Program-made: the position numbers and the translations under genes
Notes under the pieces: model-generated
Databases searched by the model: none
Told to the model about the DNA's origin: nothing
What the model saw: only the letters and a program-made list of their open reading frames with translations
Source: Hyphomicrobiales bacterium
Lineage (GTDB): Bacteria > Pseudomonadota > Alphaproteobacteria > Rhizobiales > Beijerinckiaceae
Direction of reading: 5' to 3'
Length of the DNA: 64,000 bases
NCBI GenBank assembly: GCA_930633495.1
Contig: CAKNFJ010000002.1
Location: 372,001-436,000, forward strand
Shown: positions 32,491-42,980 of the stretch, piece by piece
How the letters are laid out: each line of letters begins with the position of its first letter
How positions within the stretch are numbered: position 1 is the stretch's first letter

Positions 32491-32640
32491 ATGCTGGATC
32501 GGCACGATCGTGAGCGCCCGCTCGTTGATGAGCACGGCGCTGATGACCAGAAGCAGCCCTACCCGCCTCCGCAGCCCGAACCGGACGACGCACCGGAGCC
32601 CGTTTCGCCACGGGACTACCAGGAGGGCTTTTGGGGATAG
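32491..32640 (+). CDS. 49-residue acidic, proline-rich small protein
   Basis: ATG 32491 is preceded by an AGGAGA ribosome binding site at an ideal spacing. The product is acidic and Pro-rich (PYPPPQPEPDDAPEPVSPRD) and ends in a conserved-looking DYQEGFWG. No membrane or catalytic signature. Good start signals and a tidy short frame make it a credible small gene. Function unknown. Confidence 0.5.
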   Translation: MLDRHDRERPLVDEHGADDQKQPYPPPQPEPDDAPEPVSPRDYQEGFWG

Positions 32641-32901
32641 TCGCTGGCTTGCCGCGGGGGGCGATGGTCCTCCGCGCCTGTCAGGGGCGTGCCCGTCGAA
32701 AAGCTCGCTTGCCAGCATCTGGGGGCGAGCATTCCGGAAACGAGATCGCCGCCTTCTGAGAATGCAATTGGACGTCCCGGCAGACGTCACTGAAGCTTCG
32801 CTCTTACAGAAAACCCGCCAGCCGCCGGATCGCGTGCCTTGCCGCCGCGATCAACGGAGAGTCACGTGGAAAAGGCGGGAGGAACGTAGGGAGGACGCTC
32901 G

Positions 32902-33921
32902 TTGGATCGCGAAGATATCCGCTGCCCATTCTCCATGCCCAAGCCATTGAGCCGGCGCGCCGTGCTCGGCGGGTTGGCGTCGCTGCCAATCTTATCAACC
33001 GGTGCACCCGCACAGAGGTCGTTTCCTGACCGACCTATCCGGCTGATCGTTCCCTATGGTGCCGGCTCCGCCACGGACGGGTTCACGCGCCAGCTGCTGG
33101 GAAGCAATCCTAGTCTGCAGGGTCAGCCGATCGTCATCGAAAATCGGGCAGGCGCCAACGCCATCATCGGGACTGAAGCGGCGTCGCGAAGCAATCCCGA
33201 TGGCCACACCCTGTTCGTTGGAACGGATCAGACGCAATGCATCAATCCGGCGCTGTTCCAGAAGCTCCCCTACGATGCTGCCAAGGATTTCGTGCCGGTC
33301 GCGGGGCTTGCGCGCTTCCCGATGGTTCTGGTCGTCTCGCCTGAGCTGAAGGCGAACAGTGTCCAGGAGCTCGTCGCGTTGGCCAAGGCTCAACCCGGTG
33401 ATCTGACCTATGCCTCCCCCGGCATCGGCACGACAGCTCACCTCATCGCGGAGATCTTCCAGCGGGATGCCGACATCAAGCTCCTGCACGTCCCATATTC
33501 GTCGAGCATGGGGAGCCTCTTCTCGGACCTGCTGACCAACAAGGTCTCGATGATGTTCTATCCCTATCCGCCGCTGAGGCCTCACGTTGAAGCACGCCGG
33601 TTGCGCGCCATCGCCACCGCTGCAATCGAGCGTCCTAAGTGGCTGCCCAATGTCCCCACGCTCAGGGAGTTGAGCTACCAGCGCTCCATCGGCATGGCGT
33701 GGAATGGCGTTTATGCTCCGGCCGGTACCGATAGTGACCGGGTCGCTCGGGTGTCAGATTTCTTCAAGCAAGCGATGGCCAACCCGCAACTCCAAGCGAG
33801 CCTTACCGTGGAGGGAGCGAATTTCGATTATCGCAATCCCGGCGAGTTCGGCACCTTCACGGTCTCGGAGCGCGAGCGCTATCGGGAGTTGGTGACGCTT
33901 TCGGGCGCGAAGGTGGAATGA
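32902..33921 (+). CDS. Bug/TctC-type tripartite-tricarboxylate binding protein
   Basis: 339 aa. Export signal with twin arginines (LSRRAVLGGLASLPILSTG). The Bug fold is clear: FPDRPIRLIVPYGAGSATDG, IENRAGANAIIGTEAA, the PDGHTL loop, and LTYASPGIGTTAHL. It should bind a carboxylic or amino acid in the periplasm. No TctA/TctB membrane subunits are nearby, as is usual for orphan Bug proteins. TTG 32902 has a GGAGG site; ATG 32935 is the alternative start. Confidence 0.88.
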   Translation: MDREDIRCPFSMPKPLSRRAVLGGLASLPILSTGAPAQRSFPDRPIRLIVPYGAGSATDGFTRQLLGSNPSLQGQPIVIENRAGANAIIGTEAASRSNPDGHTLFVGTDQTQCINPALFQKLPYDAAKDFVPVAGLARFPMVLVVSPELKANSVQELVALAKAQPGDLTYASPGIGTTAHLIAEIFQRDADIKLLHVPYSSSMGSLFSDLLTNKVSMMFYPYPPLRPHVEARRLRAIATAAIERPKWLPNVPTLRELSYQRSIGMAWNGVYAPAGTDSDRVARVSDFFKQAMANPQLQASLTVEGANFDYRNPGEFGTFTVSERERYRELVTLSGAKVE

Positions 33922-34000
33922 GCTTTCAAAGGTCAGCTGCCCAATCCCCCCGGCAAAAAGGGGCCGATGGGATGCTGCCTCTCAAGAACGGTGACGTGTC

Positions 34001-34852
34001 GTGCTGAATGTCCCTGCGGACTTGGACGATGGCGTCTACCATCTCTACGCATTGCGCTATGCCACGTTGAGCAATCGCCTGGCCCAGGACAACTTCCTGC
34101 CGTCTCCAGCCGGCATGGCGCACAGCGGCGTAATGCCGATCAGCTACTATGTCTGGATCATCCACGGGCAAAAGCGAACGGTCATCGTGGATACCGGCTT
34201 CAGTCCGGAGACGGCCGCGAAGCACGGCCGCAACCTAGACTACGATCCGATTGATGCGTTGGGCCGGCTCGGAGTGGATTGCGACCAGCTGGAAGATGTG
34301 ATCCTCACCCATCTTCACGTTGATCACGCGAGCAACCTGCATCGATTTGCGAAGGCTCGCTTTCACATCCAGGAAGCGGAGGTCCAGTTCGCCGCGGGGC
34401 CGTGCATGTGCGAACCCATGCTGCGGGCGGTTTACGACGTCGAAGACGTCGTAACACTGATAAGACGCCTCTACGAAGGCCGGGTGTCTTTTCAACGCGG
34501 TGATGGGGAGATTTTCCCCGGCATCTCAGTGGTCACGCTTCCGGGGCACACACTGGGCATCCAGGCGGTCCGCGTCATCACACCGCGTGGCCCGGTCGTT
34601 CTGGCGTCGGATGTGACGCACTTCTATGCCAATCTCCTCCTGGGACAGCCTTTCAAGGTGACGGTCGATGTCGCAGCCTCGCTCGCATCGTACTGGAAGC
34701 TGCGGCACCTGGCCGGGGACGTCCGCAACATCGTGCCCGGGCATGATCCGAAGGTCTACGACGTCTATCCTAAGAGGCGGGTGAGCGGCATCGAACTGGC
34801 TGTTCTCCATGAGCGGCCCGAAATCGGCTTGGAGGACGAGCTCATTCGGTAG
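34001..34852 (+). CDS. Metallo-beta-lactamase-fold hydrolase (lactonase-like)
   Basis: 283 aa from GTG 34001. The MBL zinc motif HLHVDH (104-109) is intact, with later ligands in PGHTLGIQ (about 183) and SDVTHFY and a final histidine in IVPGHDP. The layout, with a YYVWIIHGQKRTVIVDTGF opening, resembles N-acyl homoserine lactonases and related lactone hydrolases. It follows a Bug-type binding protein by 80 bases on the same strand, so the two may share a substrate. Confidence 0.85.
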   Translation: MLNVPADLDDGVYHLYALRYATLSNRLAQDNFLPSPAGMAHSGVMPISYYVWIIHGQKRTVIVDTGFSPETAAKHGRNLDYDPIDALGRLGVDCDQLEDVILTHLHVDHASNLHRFAKARFHIQEAEVQFAAGPCMCEPMLRAVYDVEDVVTLIRRLYEGRVSFQRGDGEIFPGISVVTLPGHTLGIQAVRVITPRGPVVLASDVTHFYANLLLGQPFKVTVDVAASLASYWKLRHLAGDVRNIVPGHDPKVYDVYPKRRVSGIELAVLHERPEIGLEDELIR

Positions 34853-34969
34853 CGAGAACCTTGGGGACGGCAGAGTTTCTTGTCGTGATCATCACAAGGA
34901 CCGATACCTCATTTCAACGCGCCTTTTACCCATTCCTCCTTAGCTCTCGATTGGCTGAGGAGTTCGAAC

Positions 34970-35716
34970 ATGCCTACCAAGCGTGAGGTTTGGCTTGCTG
35001 CAGACCGTCTGCGGGAGAAGTCGGAGCCAGTTTCCGTTCGCAGCGTCCGAGCTGCTTTGCCCTATGGCGGCTCCTATCGCGATATCGGACCGCATCTTGC
35101 GGACTGGAAGGCAGAGCGAAGCTATACACGGGTGATCGAGTTCTCTGGCCTGCCGGATCACATCCAGACGCAGCTGGCGCGAGCGGGGACCACCCTTTGG
35201 CAGGCAGCCTTACAGGACGCCACAAAGTTTCTGAGCGCCGAAAGGGAGCAGGCGCGGGCGGTCGCCAAGGTCGATCAGGAGATGCGTGACGAAGCACTGG
35301 CCGCAGCCGACGTCCTTGAGGCGCGCGTTGGGCATCTCCGCGCCGAGATCGAGCGCCTGAAGTCCGAACTGGCAGCCGCCCACAACCAGTCCGCGGGGTA
35401 CCTGGCGAAGCTTATGGAGCTCCGTGGCGATCCTGCGGATCCGGATGGTGTGCGACAAGCCGAACGGAGACGCTCCAGGGCATTCTGGAACGATCTGGTC
35501 ATCCGCATTCGCGACATGCTCATAGAGCTTCCACCGGGAAATCCAGGAATGACCTTGGAGCAGTTGCTCGACTGGATGCCGGGTGACCTCCGAGATCGTG
35601 CCAATTTAGAAGGGGAGGTCCTAGACCGAAGCACCTTATCCAAACGGCTTTACGAGCGCGACCTGCGCCAAAAGCACGTGATCAAGGTCGAGGGGTACTA
35701 TCGCGCGGCGCAGTGA
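34970..35716 (+). CDS. KfrA-like DNA-binding protein
   Basis: 248 aa. The N-terminal 55 residues match the KfrA_N HTH domain (KREVWLAADRLREKSEPVSV, then ALPYGGSYRDIGPHLADWKA). A long coiled coil follows at about 75-155 (EQARAVAKVDQEMRDEALAA and onward). KfrA proteins of this type occur on plasmids and in genomic islands and act as regulators or partition aids. It converges with the recombinase gene 32 bases away. It marks the left side of the SIR2-HerA block. Confidence 0.8.
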   Translation: MPTKREVWLAADRLREKSEPVSVRSVRAALPYGGSYRDIGPHLADWKAERSYTRVIEFSGLPDHIQTQLARAGTTLWQAALQDATKFLSAEREQARAVAKVDQEMRDEALAAADVLEARVGHLRAEIERLKSELAAAHNQSAGYLAKLMELRGDPADPDGVRQAERRRSRAFWNDLVIRIRDMLIELPPGNPGMTLEQLLDWMPGDLRDRANLEGEVLDRSTLSKRLYERDLRQKHVIKVEGYYRAAQ

Positions 35717-35748
35717 TCGCTGGCCAGGCCCCATTCAAGGGCCTCGGA

Positions 35749-37425
35749 TCAATCGCGTCGAAGATCGGTGTCCCAAATTGTTATGGGCCGATTCACCGCG
35801 GCACGCTTTTCCTCCGGCGTGATATGCCTCTTGCCCCTTTCAAAAAGGTAGCTGCGAGAGAATTTGCCGTCTCTATGGACGACGACCATACTGCCGTCGC
35901 CAATGACGATATGGCTTATCAAAAGCGCTAGCTTGCGTCGAAGACCCGCAAGTGCCTGCTCGTCCTGCCCGGCCTTCTCTCGAATCTCCATCCACTGTTC
36001 AATGCTCTCGGTGGCACCCGAGATTTCTTCCGGTCGGCTGGCCTGCAACGCTCGCTCGCGGCGTTTCACCTCATCTTCGGCAGCATCGAGGGCAGCCTCT
36101 TCGCTCTGGATACGCACTGCAAGTCGAGTGGATCCCGTCGCCTGCGCGAGATTCATCAGATTGTCGAAACCTCGTTGCAGCTCGTCCCGATGAGCCCTGG
36201 CGCCTGCCAGGGCTTCAGAGAGATCGCTTTGTTGGGTGTTTGCCGCCTCGACCAAGCTCTGCCTTCGTACCCCTCCTAGGCCCCAAACGGCCTGTCTTTC
36301 AACCTGGAGGTAGCTGAAGGTCTTCCTTTGATCGCATCCCGCGCTCGCATGTGCGCGTCCGCATTTTAGCACCAGCTCGGACCCCTTGGAGCGCTTGTCG
36401 ATCAAGACCATATTGCTCCCACAATTGCTGCAGCGGACGAGCCCCGTTAGCAAATTGCGGCGGGCTCCGGGCTTACCTTGGCCGAAGTGGCGGGACTTTA
36501 TGGATGCCTGAGCGGCCCAGAAAGTGTCCTTGTCGATGGCCGCTGGAAAGTAATCCTCGATTGGAGCGGAGGCTTGGAGGTCGCTGCCTCCGGCCAATTT
36601 CCCGAGAGGTGTGAATTGGCCGTACGTCGCGGGATTGGAAAGGATCTTGCCGATATAACTCTCGTACCAAAAGTTTGGCTTCTTTTTCCCTGGTCCCCAG
36701 GTTGGGATTCGCGCCTTATTCAACCGTGTCTGGATGGCGCGCTTCCCCAGCCCCGCGATCGCATCCGCAAACATCGAGCGAACGATCGCCGCGCGGTCCT
36801 CGATCAGCTCGTACGTCCCATCTTTGGCGCTGCCGACCAGCCTCATCCAGCCCGGACAGCGGCCGGTCATTGCGAGTTTCTCGGTTTCGGCGAGCTCTCT
36901 TTTTCTCGCCCACGCCTTACCCACGCGGTCCGATTTGCGCGCGCTTTCCTCGTGTGAGCGCATTAGCTCCACGATGCTCACGATCAGGAGGGTCGGCCCC
37001 GCGCGTAGCGTCTCCCTCGAATAGATCTGCTTGTCGCTCAGGGTCACGACAATGATGCCGTTCCTCGTGAGGCTCAGAAACAGCTCAAGCGCGTCGATGA
37101 CCTCCTCACGTGAAAGTCGGTCGAGGCTTTCAACAATCAGGTAAGATCCTGCAGCAACTTGGCCAGTTTCAACTGCCTTCAAGAACGCCCCCAGCGCGGC
37201 GCGCTCATTTCGGTGCATTCCGCGAAACGCCGAGACTCCCTCGTCCTTAAAGGACTCGTCCAGCTCCAAGCCGTGCTCTGCCGCGAAAGCGCGCGCACCT
37301 TCAATCTGCCGGCGAAGGCTGTGGCCAAGCTTCTGCTCGGGGGTGGAAAACCGGACGTAGGAATACGCGCGAGGCTTGTTATTCGAAGTCGCAGAATTTG
37401 AGCCACGCTTCTTGACCGATGGCAT
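35749..37425 (-). CDS. Large serine recombinase
   Basis: 558 aa. Resolvase domain at about 20-160 with the catalytic serine in YSYVRFSTPEQK and the arginine set in VESLDRLSREEV. A Recombinase domain (about 180-290) is followed by a zinc ribbon with LVRCSNCGSNM and later cysteines. A coiled-coil segment lies at about 400-470. This is the architecture of integrases and excisionases of phages and islands. ATG 37425 gives a natural N-terminus; a longer frame reaches 37452. It probably mobilised the neighbouring defence block. Confidence 0.88.
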   Translation of the reverse strand: MPSVKKRGSNSATSNNKPRAYSYVRFSTPEQKLGHSLRRQIEGARAFAAEHGLELDESFKDEGVSAFRGMHRNERAALGAFLKAVETGQVAAGSYLIVESLDRLSREEVIDALELFLSLTRNGIIVVTLSDKQIYSRETLRAGPTLLIVSIVELMRSHEESARKSDRVGKAWARKRELAETEKLAMTGRCPGWMRLVGSAKDGTYELIEDRAAIVRSMFADAIAGLGKRAIQTRLNKARIPTWGPGKKKPNFWYESYIGKILSNPATYGQFTPLGKLAGGSDLQASAPIEDYFPAAIDKDTFWAAQASIKSRHFGQGKPGARRNLLTGLVRCSNCGSNMVLIDKRSKGSELVLKCGRAHASAGCDQRKTFSYLQVERQAVWGLGGVRRQSLVEAANTQQSDLSEALAGARAHRDELQRGFDNLMNLAQATGSTRLAVRIQSEEAALDAAEDEVKRRERALQASRPEEISGATESIEQWMEIREKAGQDEQALAGLRRKLALLISHIVIGDGSMVVVHRDGKFSRSYLFERGKRHITPEEKRAAVNRPITIWDTDLRRD

Positions 37426-37967
37426 ATGAGCGCCCGCCTTCTGCGGCCCCATCAGACTTCTCCCGCTTCCAATGAGACCATGTGGAACATGTTGAAATTC
37501 CGCGTTCCGTACGTCGTTCTCAGCAACTCACGCCTTCTCGTGCCGAGGTGTGACGCGCCGTACACCGGAGTGAACCAATCATGGCCGGGTTTACGGGGCG
37601 TTGCTCTTGCGACAATTATCACTACAACCTGTTGATGTTGAGGTTATTATTGTCAGACGAAGGGAGGCGTAGAAAGGTTGGGCTCAATACTGGAGTTTGC
37701 CAAACAAAATCAGATGCTTGGCGAGCCCAAAAGCGCGGACCTCGTGATTTAGCGGGTCTTCGCGCGGAAGGGCAATGGGCTTTTTGAAGGATCTCTCTTT
37801 CGATCCTTTACGACCATGCGTTCGCGCTGGAGTTTGAGAACGTCGAAACCCCAGAACGGGGGCTTGCGCTTCAGCCGCTGGCTCCCGGTCAAGAGCAACG
37901 ATAACACTTGGAAATCAACGAGGTGGTCCGGCTGATTCCAAGGACCCGGTACCGGGGATGAGCGCGA
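37426..37967 (+). other. Divergent control gap between recombinase and SIR2 gene
   Basis: 542 bases without a supported gene. It holds an AT-rich imperfect inverted repeat, GACAAT...ACCT (37611-37630) and AGGT...ATTGTC (37641-37654), centred near 37633. A GC-poor section runs to about 37750. It could hold the divergent promoters and, because it adjoins a serine recombinase, the attachment site of the element. Neither is proven. Confidence 0.45.
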
Positions 37968-39341
37968 ATGGGCGAAGGAGTGGCTGCAAGGTCGTTCCAG
38001 TTTCTTCGGAACGGCAATGCCGTTCCTGATATTTTGGACTGGGACAAGGGCATCGAGACAGCGCGACAGGCGATCTCCGAAGCTCTGAACGCCAAGAATG
38101 TCGCGTTCTTGCTTGGCGCAGGTTGCTCCTCTCTGGTCAAAGACAACATCGAGGTCGGAATTCCGACGATGGCGCCATTGGCCAAGGAATTCTGCAACGC
38201 TGCCGCTGCGGTCCGTGCCGCCGAGGGTTCCGATGATCATCTCGGCGGTGATAGCGGGCAGGCAGCCGACATCCTCGATCCGAATGACGACCTACTCGGC
38301 GGGGCGGAGGAGGCGAGCGCGGAGCCACCGACATGGGCTCCGAATGCCGATGAACTCGCCGTGCTCGATAAGCTCGGAGTCGATTTGTCGGGCGACTACT
38401 CGCGCAACCTGGAGCGGTTGATGGAGGTGCTGTTTGCGCAGCGCTTCGTCCTTCGCCTTAGCACAGTCAAAAGTCACGCTGGCATACTCGTCCATTTGGA
38501 GGGTTTGATCCGCAAGGTCCAAGATTTCCTCTGGGAACGCGTTACGAAGGGTCGTTTCTCTGACGACGATACGTCTGTCACAGAGCTATACGAAAAGTTC
38601 TACCGCAAGCTCGTGCTGCGAGACCGCGCCCTGCCACGACCATGGGTGTTCACGACGAACTACGATCATTTCAATGAAGTCGCGATGGACCGCCTCGGCA
38701 TTCCTTACGCGAATGGCTTCTCGGGGGTGGTCGAGCGGAGGTTCAATCCAGCAAGTTTTCGCTATGCCCTAGCCGAGCAATTGGATTTGGCCAGTCGGAA
38801 ATGGAGTGCTGTCGACGCGTTCGTATATCTGGCCAAGCTGCACGGCTCTGTCTCGTGGACGGAGGACGATCACGGCCTCTTCCCGATCCGAGAGGTCTGG
38901 CCGCCTGGCGATGCGGGTCGAATGCTCATATACCCGACGCCTGCGAAGCAAAATTCTTCGCTCGGCTCTCCATATTCTGACCTGTTTCGCGAATTCCAGG
39001 GGCGGATAGTGCGTGAACAGAGCGTCCTGTTCACAGCCGGATATGCCTTCGCAGATGAGCACTTGAACAACATAATCTACCAAGCACTGACCATCCCGAC
39101 GTTCCGCCTGGTCATCTTCGCAGCCCCCGATGCCGCCGGTGAGATCGCGAAACTGAGAGCGCTTCAGGACTCCCGGATTTGGATCATTGGGGGCGACGGT
39201 CCTGTCGAGAAAACATGGGCGCACTACTTCGACGTTATCGTCGAGCAGTTCATGCCGCAGCGGCCGGGAGATCGGATCGACGACGCGGTTCGCCGCGTCC
39301 TTTCTGATCTAGCGCCGACAAAGAAGGAACAGGCAGCATGA
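37968..39341 (+). CDS. SIR2-domain NADase of a SIR2-HerA defence system
   Basis: 457 aa. SIR2 core: NVAFLLGAGCSSLVKDN (GAG at 50-52), VFTTNYDHFNEV with N231 and D233, and AKLHGSVSW with the catalytic H292. The distance between motifs and a charged linker (about 85-130) are like prokaryotic defence SIR2 proteins rather than protein deacetylases. In SIR2-HerA (Nezha-type) systems it is an NAD-depleting nuclease or NADase assembled with a HerA ring and activated by phage. The stop overlaps herA by ATGA. The enzyme reads as intact, but its partner is broken. Confidence 0.88.
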   Translation: MGEGVAARSFQFLRNGNAVPDILDWDKGIETARQAISEALNAKNVAFLLGAGCSSLVKDNIEVGIPTMAPLAKEFCNAAAAVRAAEGSDDHLGGDSGQAADILDPNDDLLGGAEEASAEPPTWAPNADELAVLDKLGVDLSGDYSRNLERLMEVLFAQRFVLRLSTVKSHAGILVHLEGLIRKVQDFLWERVTKGRFSDDDTSVTELYEKFYRKLVLRDRALPRPWVFTTNYDHFNEVAMDRLGIPYANGFSGVVERRFNPASFRYALAEQLDLASRKWSAVDAFVYLAKLHGSVSWTEDDHGLFPIREVWPPGDAGRMLIYPTPAKQNSSLGSPYSDLFREFQGRIVREQSVLFTAGYAFADEHLNNIIYQALTIPTFRLVIFAAPDAAGEIAKLRALQDSRIWIIGGDGPVEKTWAHYFDVIVEQFMPQRPGDRIDDAVRRVLSDLAPTKKEQAA

Positions 39342-40582
39342 GCCACGACGACCGAAGGCGCGCCATTGGAAAGGTCGTATCGGTTGCTGCGGACCGGCTC
39401 GTGGTGGAGTTGCACGCCGGCACGGACAATTTCACCGTCGTTGGTTTCGATGACGTCCACTACGTCGCTCGTCTAGGCTCATTTTTGATGGTCCCCACAT
39501 CCGGCGAATATGTGGTGGTAGAGGTGGTCGGTCTGCGCGATCGCGAGGCTGGAGTGCCTTCCGACCGGGGCGATTTCGATCGGGCAAGCTCAGCCAAGTA
39601 CCTCGACGTGGTTCCAGTCGGCATGCTTCCGGTAAAGGGGGGCGCGTTCCGCTTCGGCGTGTCGACTTTTCCCTCTCTGTACGCTGATGCACTGTATGCG
39701 CTCGATGGCGAACTGGACCGGATATTTGATACGGATCGAGCGGTCGAACCCGTGCCGGCTGTAGCCGGTAAACCGCCTGTTCCGACGAATGCAGACAGGT
39801 ATCGTGCGCTGCCAATCGGCAAGTCCGTTGTCTTCGAGAATTACGAGGTCAAAGTTAGGCTCAGTGAGTTCTTTGGAGGGCACGTGGCGGTCCTGGGAAA
39901 TACCGGAAGCGGGAAGTCCTGCACGGTCGCATCCATCCTCCAGGCGCTTTTCCGGAAGCCAACGGAGCATCATGCACGCGGCGCCACATTCATCGTACTA
40001 GACGTCAATGGAGAGTATGGGGAGGCCTTAACTCCCCTGACAAAATCAGGGAAAATTGGAGTCAGGCGCGTCGTCCTGGACGGTTCCGAGACTGGCTTTC
40101 GGATGCCCCATTGGTTTCTGGACATGTCGGAGTGGGAGTTGCTTCTGCAAGCCAGCGAGCGGACCCAGCTGCCCGTGCTGCGAACAGCCTTAGGTTTGAC
40201 AAGCCTGTTCCACGCCAAGTCGGCACACGCCCTCGCGCTTAGAGAGCATTTCATCGCAACTTGCATTGTCGAGTGCTTCAGGGGTGCTGATGGCGACTCC
40301 CCAGTTTCGAAATTTCAGAGGGTTGTTTCTCTGCTACAAAAGTATCCGACAGACGACCTTAATATGGGGCTGCTAAATCGGTTCAATCCCAACTTTCAAT
40401 TCGGCAATTTTAGCTCTTCAAATGGCCAAACGCTGTTTCTGAACGAAGTGCGAAAGAAGATACGCGAGGACGTGCCGCTCCCCGCCTACGACCGAACGCC
40501 CTTCTCGTTTGATGAGCTCCACGAGTGCCTGGACTTCGCCATTCTCTACGAGGAAGCGCACGGAAACCGTCAGATCCGGTGA
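39338..40582 (+). pseudogene. HerA-type ATPase, N-terminal part (interrupted)
   Basis: 414 codons of a HerA/FtsK-superfamily ATPase. A beta-barrel HAS domain covers about 10-125 (GKVVSVAADRLVVELHAGTD). Walker A is GNTGSGKS (187-194), and FIVLDVNGEYGEAL follows. The frame stops at TGA 40580-40582, 14 bases before the left end of an IS21-family element. The catalytic glutamate and later motifs lie on the other side of that element, at 43094-43693. The product would be a truncated ATPase without its second half. Confidence 0.85.
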
Positions 40583-40666
40583 CCTGAGACCCTGATTGTT
40601 GATTTCCGCCGAGAAGTGACCCGGGGTTTCCACTGAGAAGTGACCCGCCCAGATGGTGTTTGTGGT

Positions 40667-41461
40667 TCAGGTTGCGGTCAAGTTTTTGGCTTTCTCCCTG
40701 GCTGGCTTGTCGGGTTTCGCGGAGCTGTTCTTGAAGCGGAAGCTGTCGTTTCCGGTTTCGATGATGTGGCAGTGGTGCGTGAGCCGATCGAGCAAGGCGG
40801 TGGTCATCTTGGCATCGCCGAAGACGGTGGCCCATTCGGAGAAGCTGAGATTGGTGGTGATGACGACGCTGGTGCGCTCGTAGAGCTTGCTCAGCAAGTG
40901 GAAGAGCAAGGCACCACCCGACGCGCTGAAGGGCAGGTATCCGAGCTCATCGAGGATGACGAGATCGGCGTAAGCGAGCCTGGCGGCCATCTGTCCAGCC
41001 TTGCCCCGGGCCTTTTCCTGCTCGAGGGCATTGACGAGTTCGACCGTGGAGAAGAAGCGGACCCGCTTGTGATGGTGCTCGATGGCCTGGACGCCGAGAG
41101 CCGTGGCGACGTGGGTCTTGCCGGTGCCCGGCCCTCCCACCAGGACGACGTTGTCGGCGTCCTGGAGGAACTCGCAACAATGCAGTTGGCGAACGAGCGC
41201 CTCGTTGATCTCACTGCTGGCGAAGTCGAAGCCGTTGAGGTCGCGATAGGCCGGGAAGCGCGCGGCCTTGAGTTGGTAGGCCGTTGATCGGACCTCTCTT
41301 TCGGCCATCTCCGCCTTCAGGAGTTGCGAGAGGATCGGCACGGCGGCCTCGAAGGCCGGCGATCCCTGCTCCGTCAGTTCGCCGACGGCCTGGGCCATGC
41401 CGTGCATCTTGAGGCTACGCAGCATGATGGCGATGGCGCCGCTCGCAGGGTTATGACGCAT
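40667..41461 (-). CDS. istB: IS21-family helper ATPase IstB
   Basis: 264 aa AAA+ ATPase. Walker A is [14 protein letters not shown] and Walker [13 protein letters not shown], followed by the sensor strand [13 protein letters not shown]. IstB selects the target site and stimulates the IstA transposase. ATG 41461 lies just inside the end of istA, giving an 11-base overlap, the standard arrangement. Confidence 0.93.
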   Translation of the reverse strand: MRHNPASGAIAIMLRSLKMHGMAQAVGELTEQGSPAFEAAVPILSQLLKAEMAEREVRSTAYQLKAARFPAYRDLNGFDFASSEINEALVRQLHCCEFLQDADNVVLVGGPGTGKTHVATALGVQAIEHHHKRVRFFSTVELVNALEQEKARGKAGQMAARLAYADLVILDELGYLPFSASGGALLFHLLSKLYERTSVVITTNLSFSEWATVFGDAKMTTALLDRLTHHCHIIETGNDSFRFKNSSAKPDKPAREKAKNLTAT

Positions 41462-42980
41462 GGCGCACGTCCTCGGCTTGGCGCAGGGCGTCATAGCGTT
41501 CGACATTGGCGCGCGGCTCGGTGGTCAACGCAAGGACCGAAGGGGTGTCGACCGTCGGCGTGGTCAACGGCGTGCCGTCGACCAGCCGGTGAAGGAGGTT
41601 GATGATGTGGGTCTTGGTCGGCACGCCGGCCTTCAGGGCCAGTTCGACCGCCGTCAGCACGATGTGTTCGTCATGCTGCAGGACCAGAGCCAGGATCTCG
41701 ACCACCTCCCGCTCGCCACCCGGGCTCTTGAGCAGATGCTGCTGCAGGGATCGGAAGGCTGGCGGCATCTCGGCAAAGGGAGCACCGTTACGCAGAGCCC
41801 CGGGTTTGCGCTGGAGGACCGCCAGATAATGTCGCCAGTCGTAGACTGTCCGGCTGAGACGATCATGCGAGCGGGTGAAGACCCGGCGATGTTCGCAGAT
41901 CACCTGTCCCTCAGCGACAATGAGGATGCGATCGGGATAGACGCGCAAGCTGACCGGGCGGTTCGCGAAGGACGCCGGCACGCTGTAACGATTGCGTTCC
42001 AGATGGACCAGGCAGGTTGGGGAGACGCGCTTGGCGTACTCGACGAAGCCATCGAAGGGGCGCGGCATCGCCATCAGGTGCCGGATCTCTTCAGTCCAGA
42101 CATCGGCAACCGTTCCAGGTTGGGTGCCGTGCGCGGTCTGCGACCATAACTCCCGACACCGGGTCTCCAGCCAGTCGTTCAGTGCCTCCAGCGACGGGAA
42201 GTTCGGCAGAGGCTGCCAGAGTCGATGCCTGGCATCCTGGACGTTCTTCTCGATCTGCCCCTTCTCCCAGCCTGATGCCGGATTGCAGAACTCGGCTTCG
42301 AACAGGAAGTGGCTGACCATGGCCGAGAAGCGGATATTGACCTGGCGGTCCTTGCCGCGGCCGACCTTGTCTACGGCCGTTTTCATATTGTCGTAAATGC
42401 CCCGCCGCGGCACGCCGCCCAGCGCCCGGAAGGCGTGGTTATGGGCGTCGAACAGCATCTCATGGGTCTGCAGCGGGTAGGCTCGCAGTGTGAAGGCGCG
42501 GCTGTAGGACAGCTTCACATGCGCCACCTGCAGCTTGGTGCGCTCGCCAGCGATGATCGCCCAGTCCTCCGACCAGTCGAACTGGAACGCTTCACCCGGC
42601 ACAAAGGCCAGGGGGACGAAGGTGCCACGGCCGCTGGTCTGCTGCTCGCGCAGGCGGGCTGCCTTCCAGTCCCGGGCAAAGGCCGCGACCCGATTGTAGG
42701 AGCCCTCATAACCGAGCAAAATCAGATCGGCATGCAACTGGCGGACCGTGCGCTTGTGCTTGCGCGACTTGCCGCCTTCGATCCGAAGCATCGCCGAGAG
42801 CTTGTCGGCATAGGGATCGAGTTTGCTCGGCCGGTCGGGAACATGAAACCGGGGCTCGACGCTATCCGCACGCAGATACTTGCGAACCGTATTCCGCGAG
42901 AGCCCCGTGCGCCGGGAAATCTCCCGGATCGAAAGATGATTCCGCCCATGCCAGCGGCGGATGACACTCAATAACTCCAT
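41451..42980 (-). CDS. istA: IS21-family transposase IstA
   Basis: 509 aa. An N-terminal HTH reads [20 protein letters not shown]. The DDE integrase core starts about residue 110 with the first Asp in FQFDWSEDW, then the second in [14 protein letters not shown] and the Glu in [15 protein letters not shown] 42980 follows GGAGTGATCGAC; the longer frame to 43040 lacks a good start context. No frameshift was seen, so the element may be active. Confidence 0.93.
   Translation of the reverse strand: MELLSVIRRWHGRNHLSIREISRRTGLSRNTVRKYLRADSVEPRFHVPDRPSKLDPYADKLSAMLRIEGGKSRKHKRTVRQLHADLILLGYEGSYNRVAAFARDWKAARLREQQTSGRGTFVPLAFVPGEAFQFDWSEDWAIIAGERTKLQVAHVKLSYSRAFTLRAYPLQTHEMLFDAHNHAFRALGGVPRRGIYDNMKTAVDKVGRGKDRQVNIRFSAMVSHFLFEAEFCNPASGWEKGQIEKNVQDARHRLWQPLPNFPSLEALNDWLETRCRELWSQTAHGTQPGTVADVWTEEIRHLMAMPRPFDGFVEYAKRVSPTCLVHLERNRYSVPASFANRPVSLRVYPDRILIVAEGQVICEHRRVFTRSHDRLSRTVYDWRHYLAVLQRKPGALRNGAPFAEMPPAFRSLQQHLLKSPGGEREVVEILALVLQHDEHIVLTAVELALKAGVPTKTHIINLLHRLVDGTPLTTPTVDTPSVLALTTEPRANVERYDALRQAEDVRHAS

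Noticed and set aside
37611..37654. Imperfect inverted repeat as a definite attachment site of the serine recombinase
   Set aside because: Arms are short and imperfect and no matching second site was found; left as a possibility in the gap entry.
41460..42149. 229-codon plus-strand frame inside the IS21 element
   Set aside because: Antisense to istA; not known in IS21 elements.
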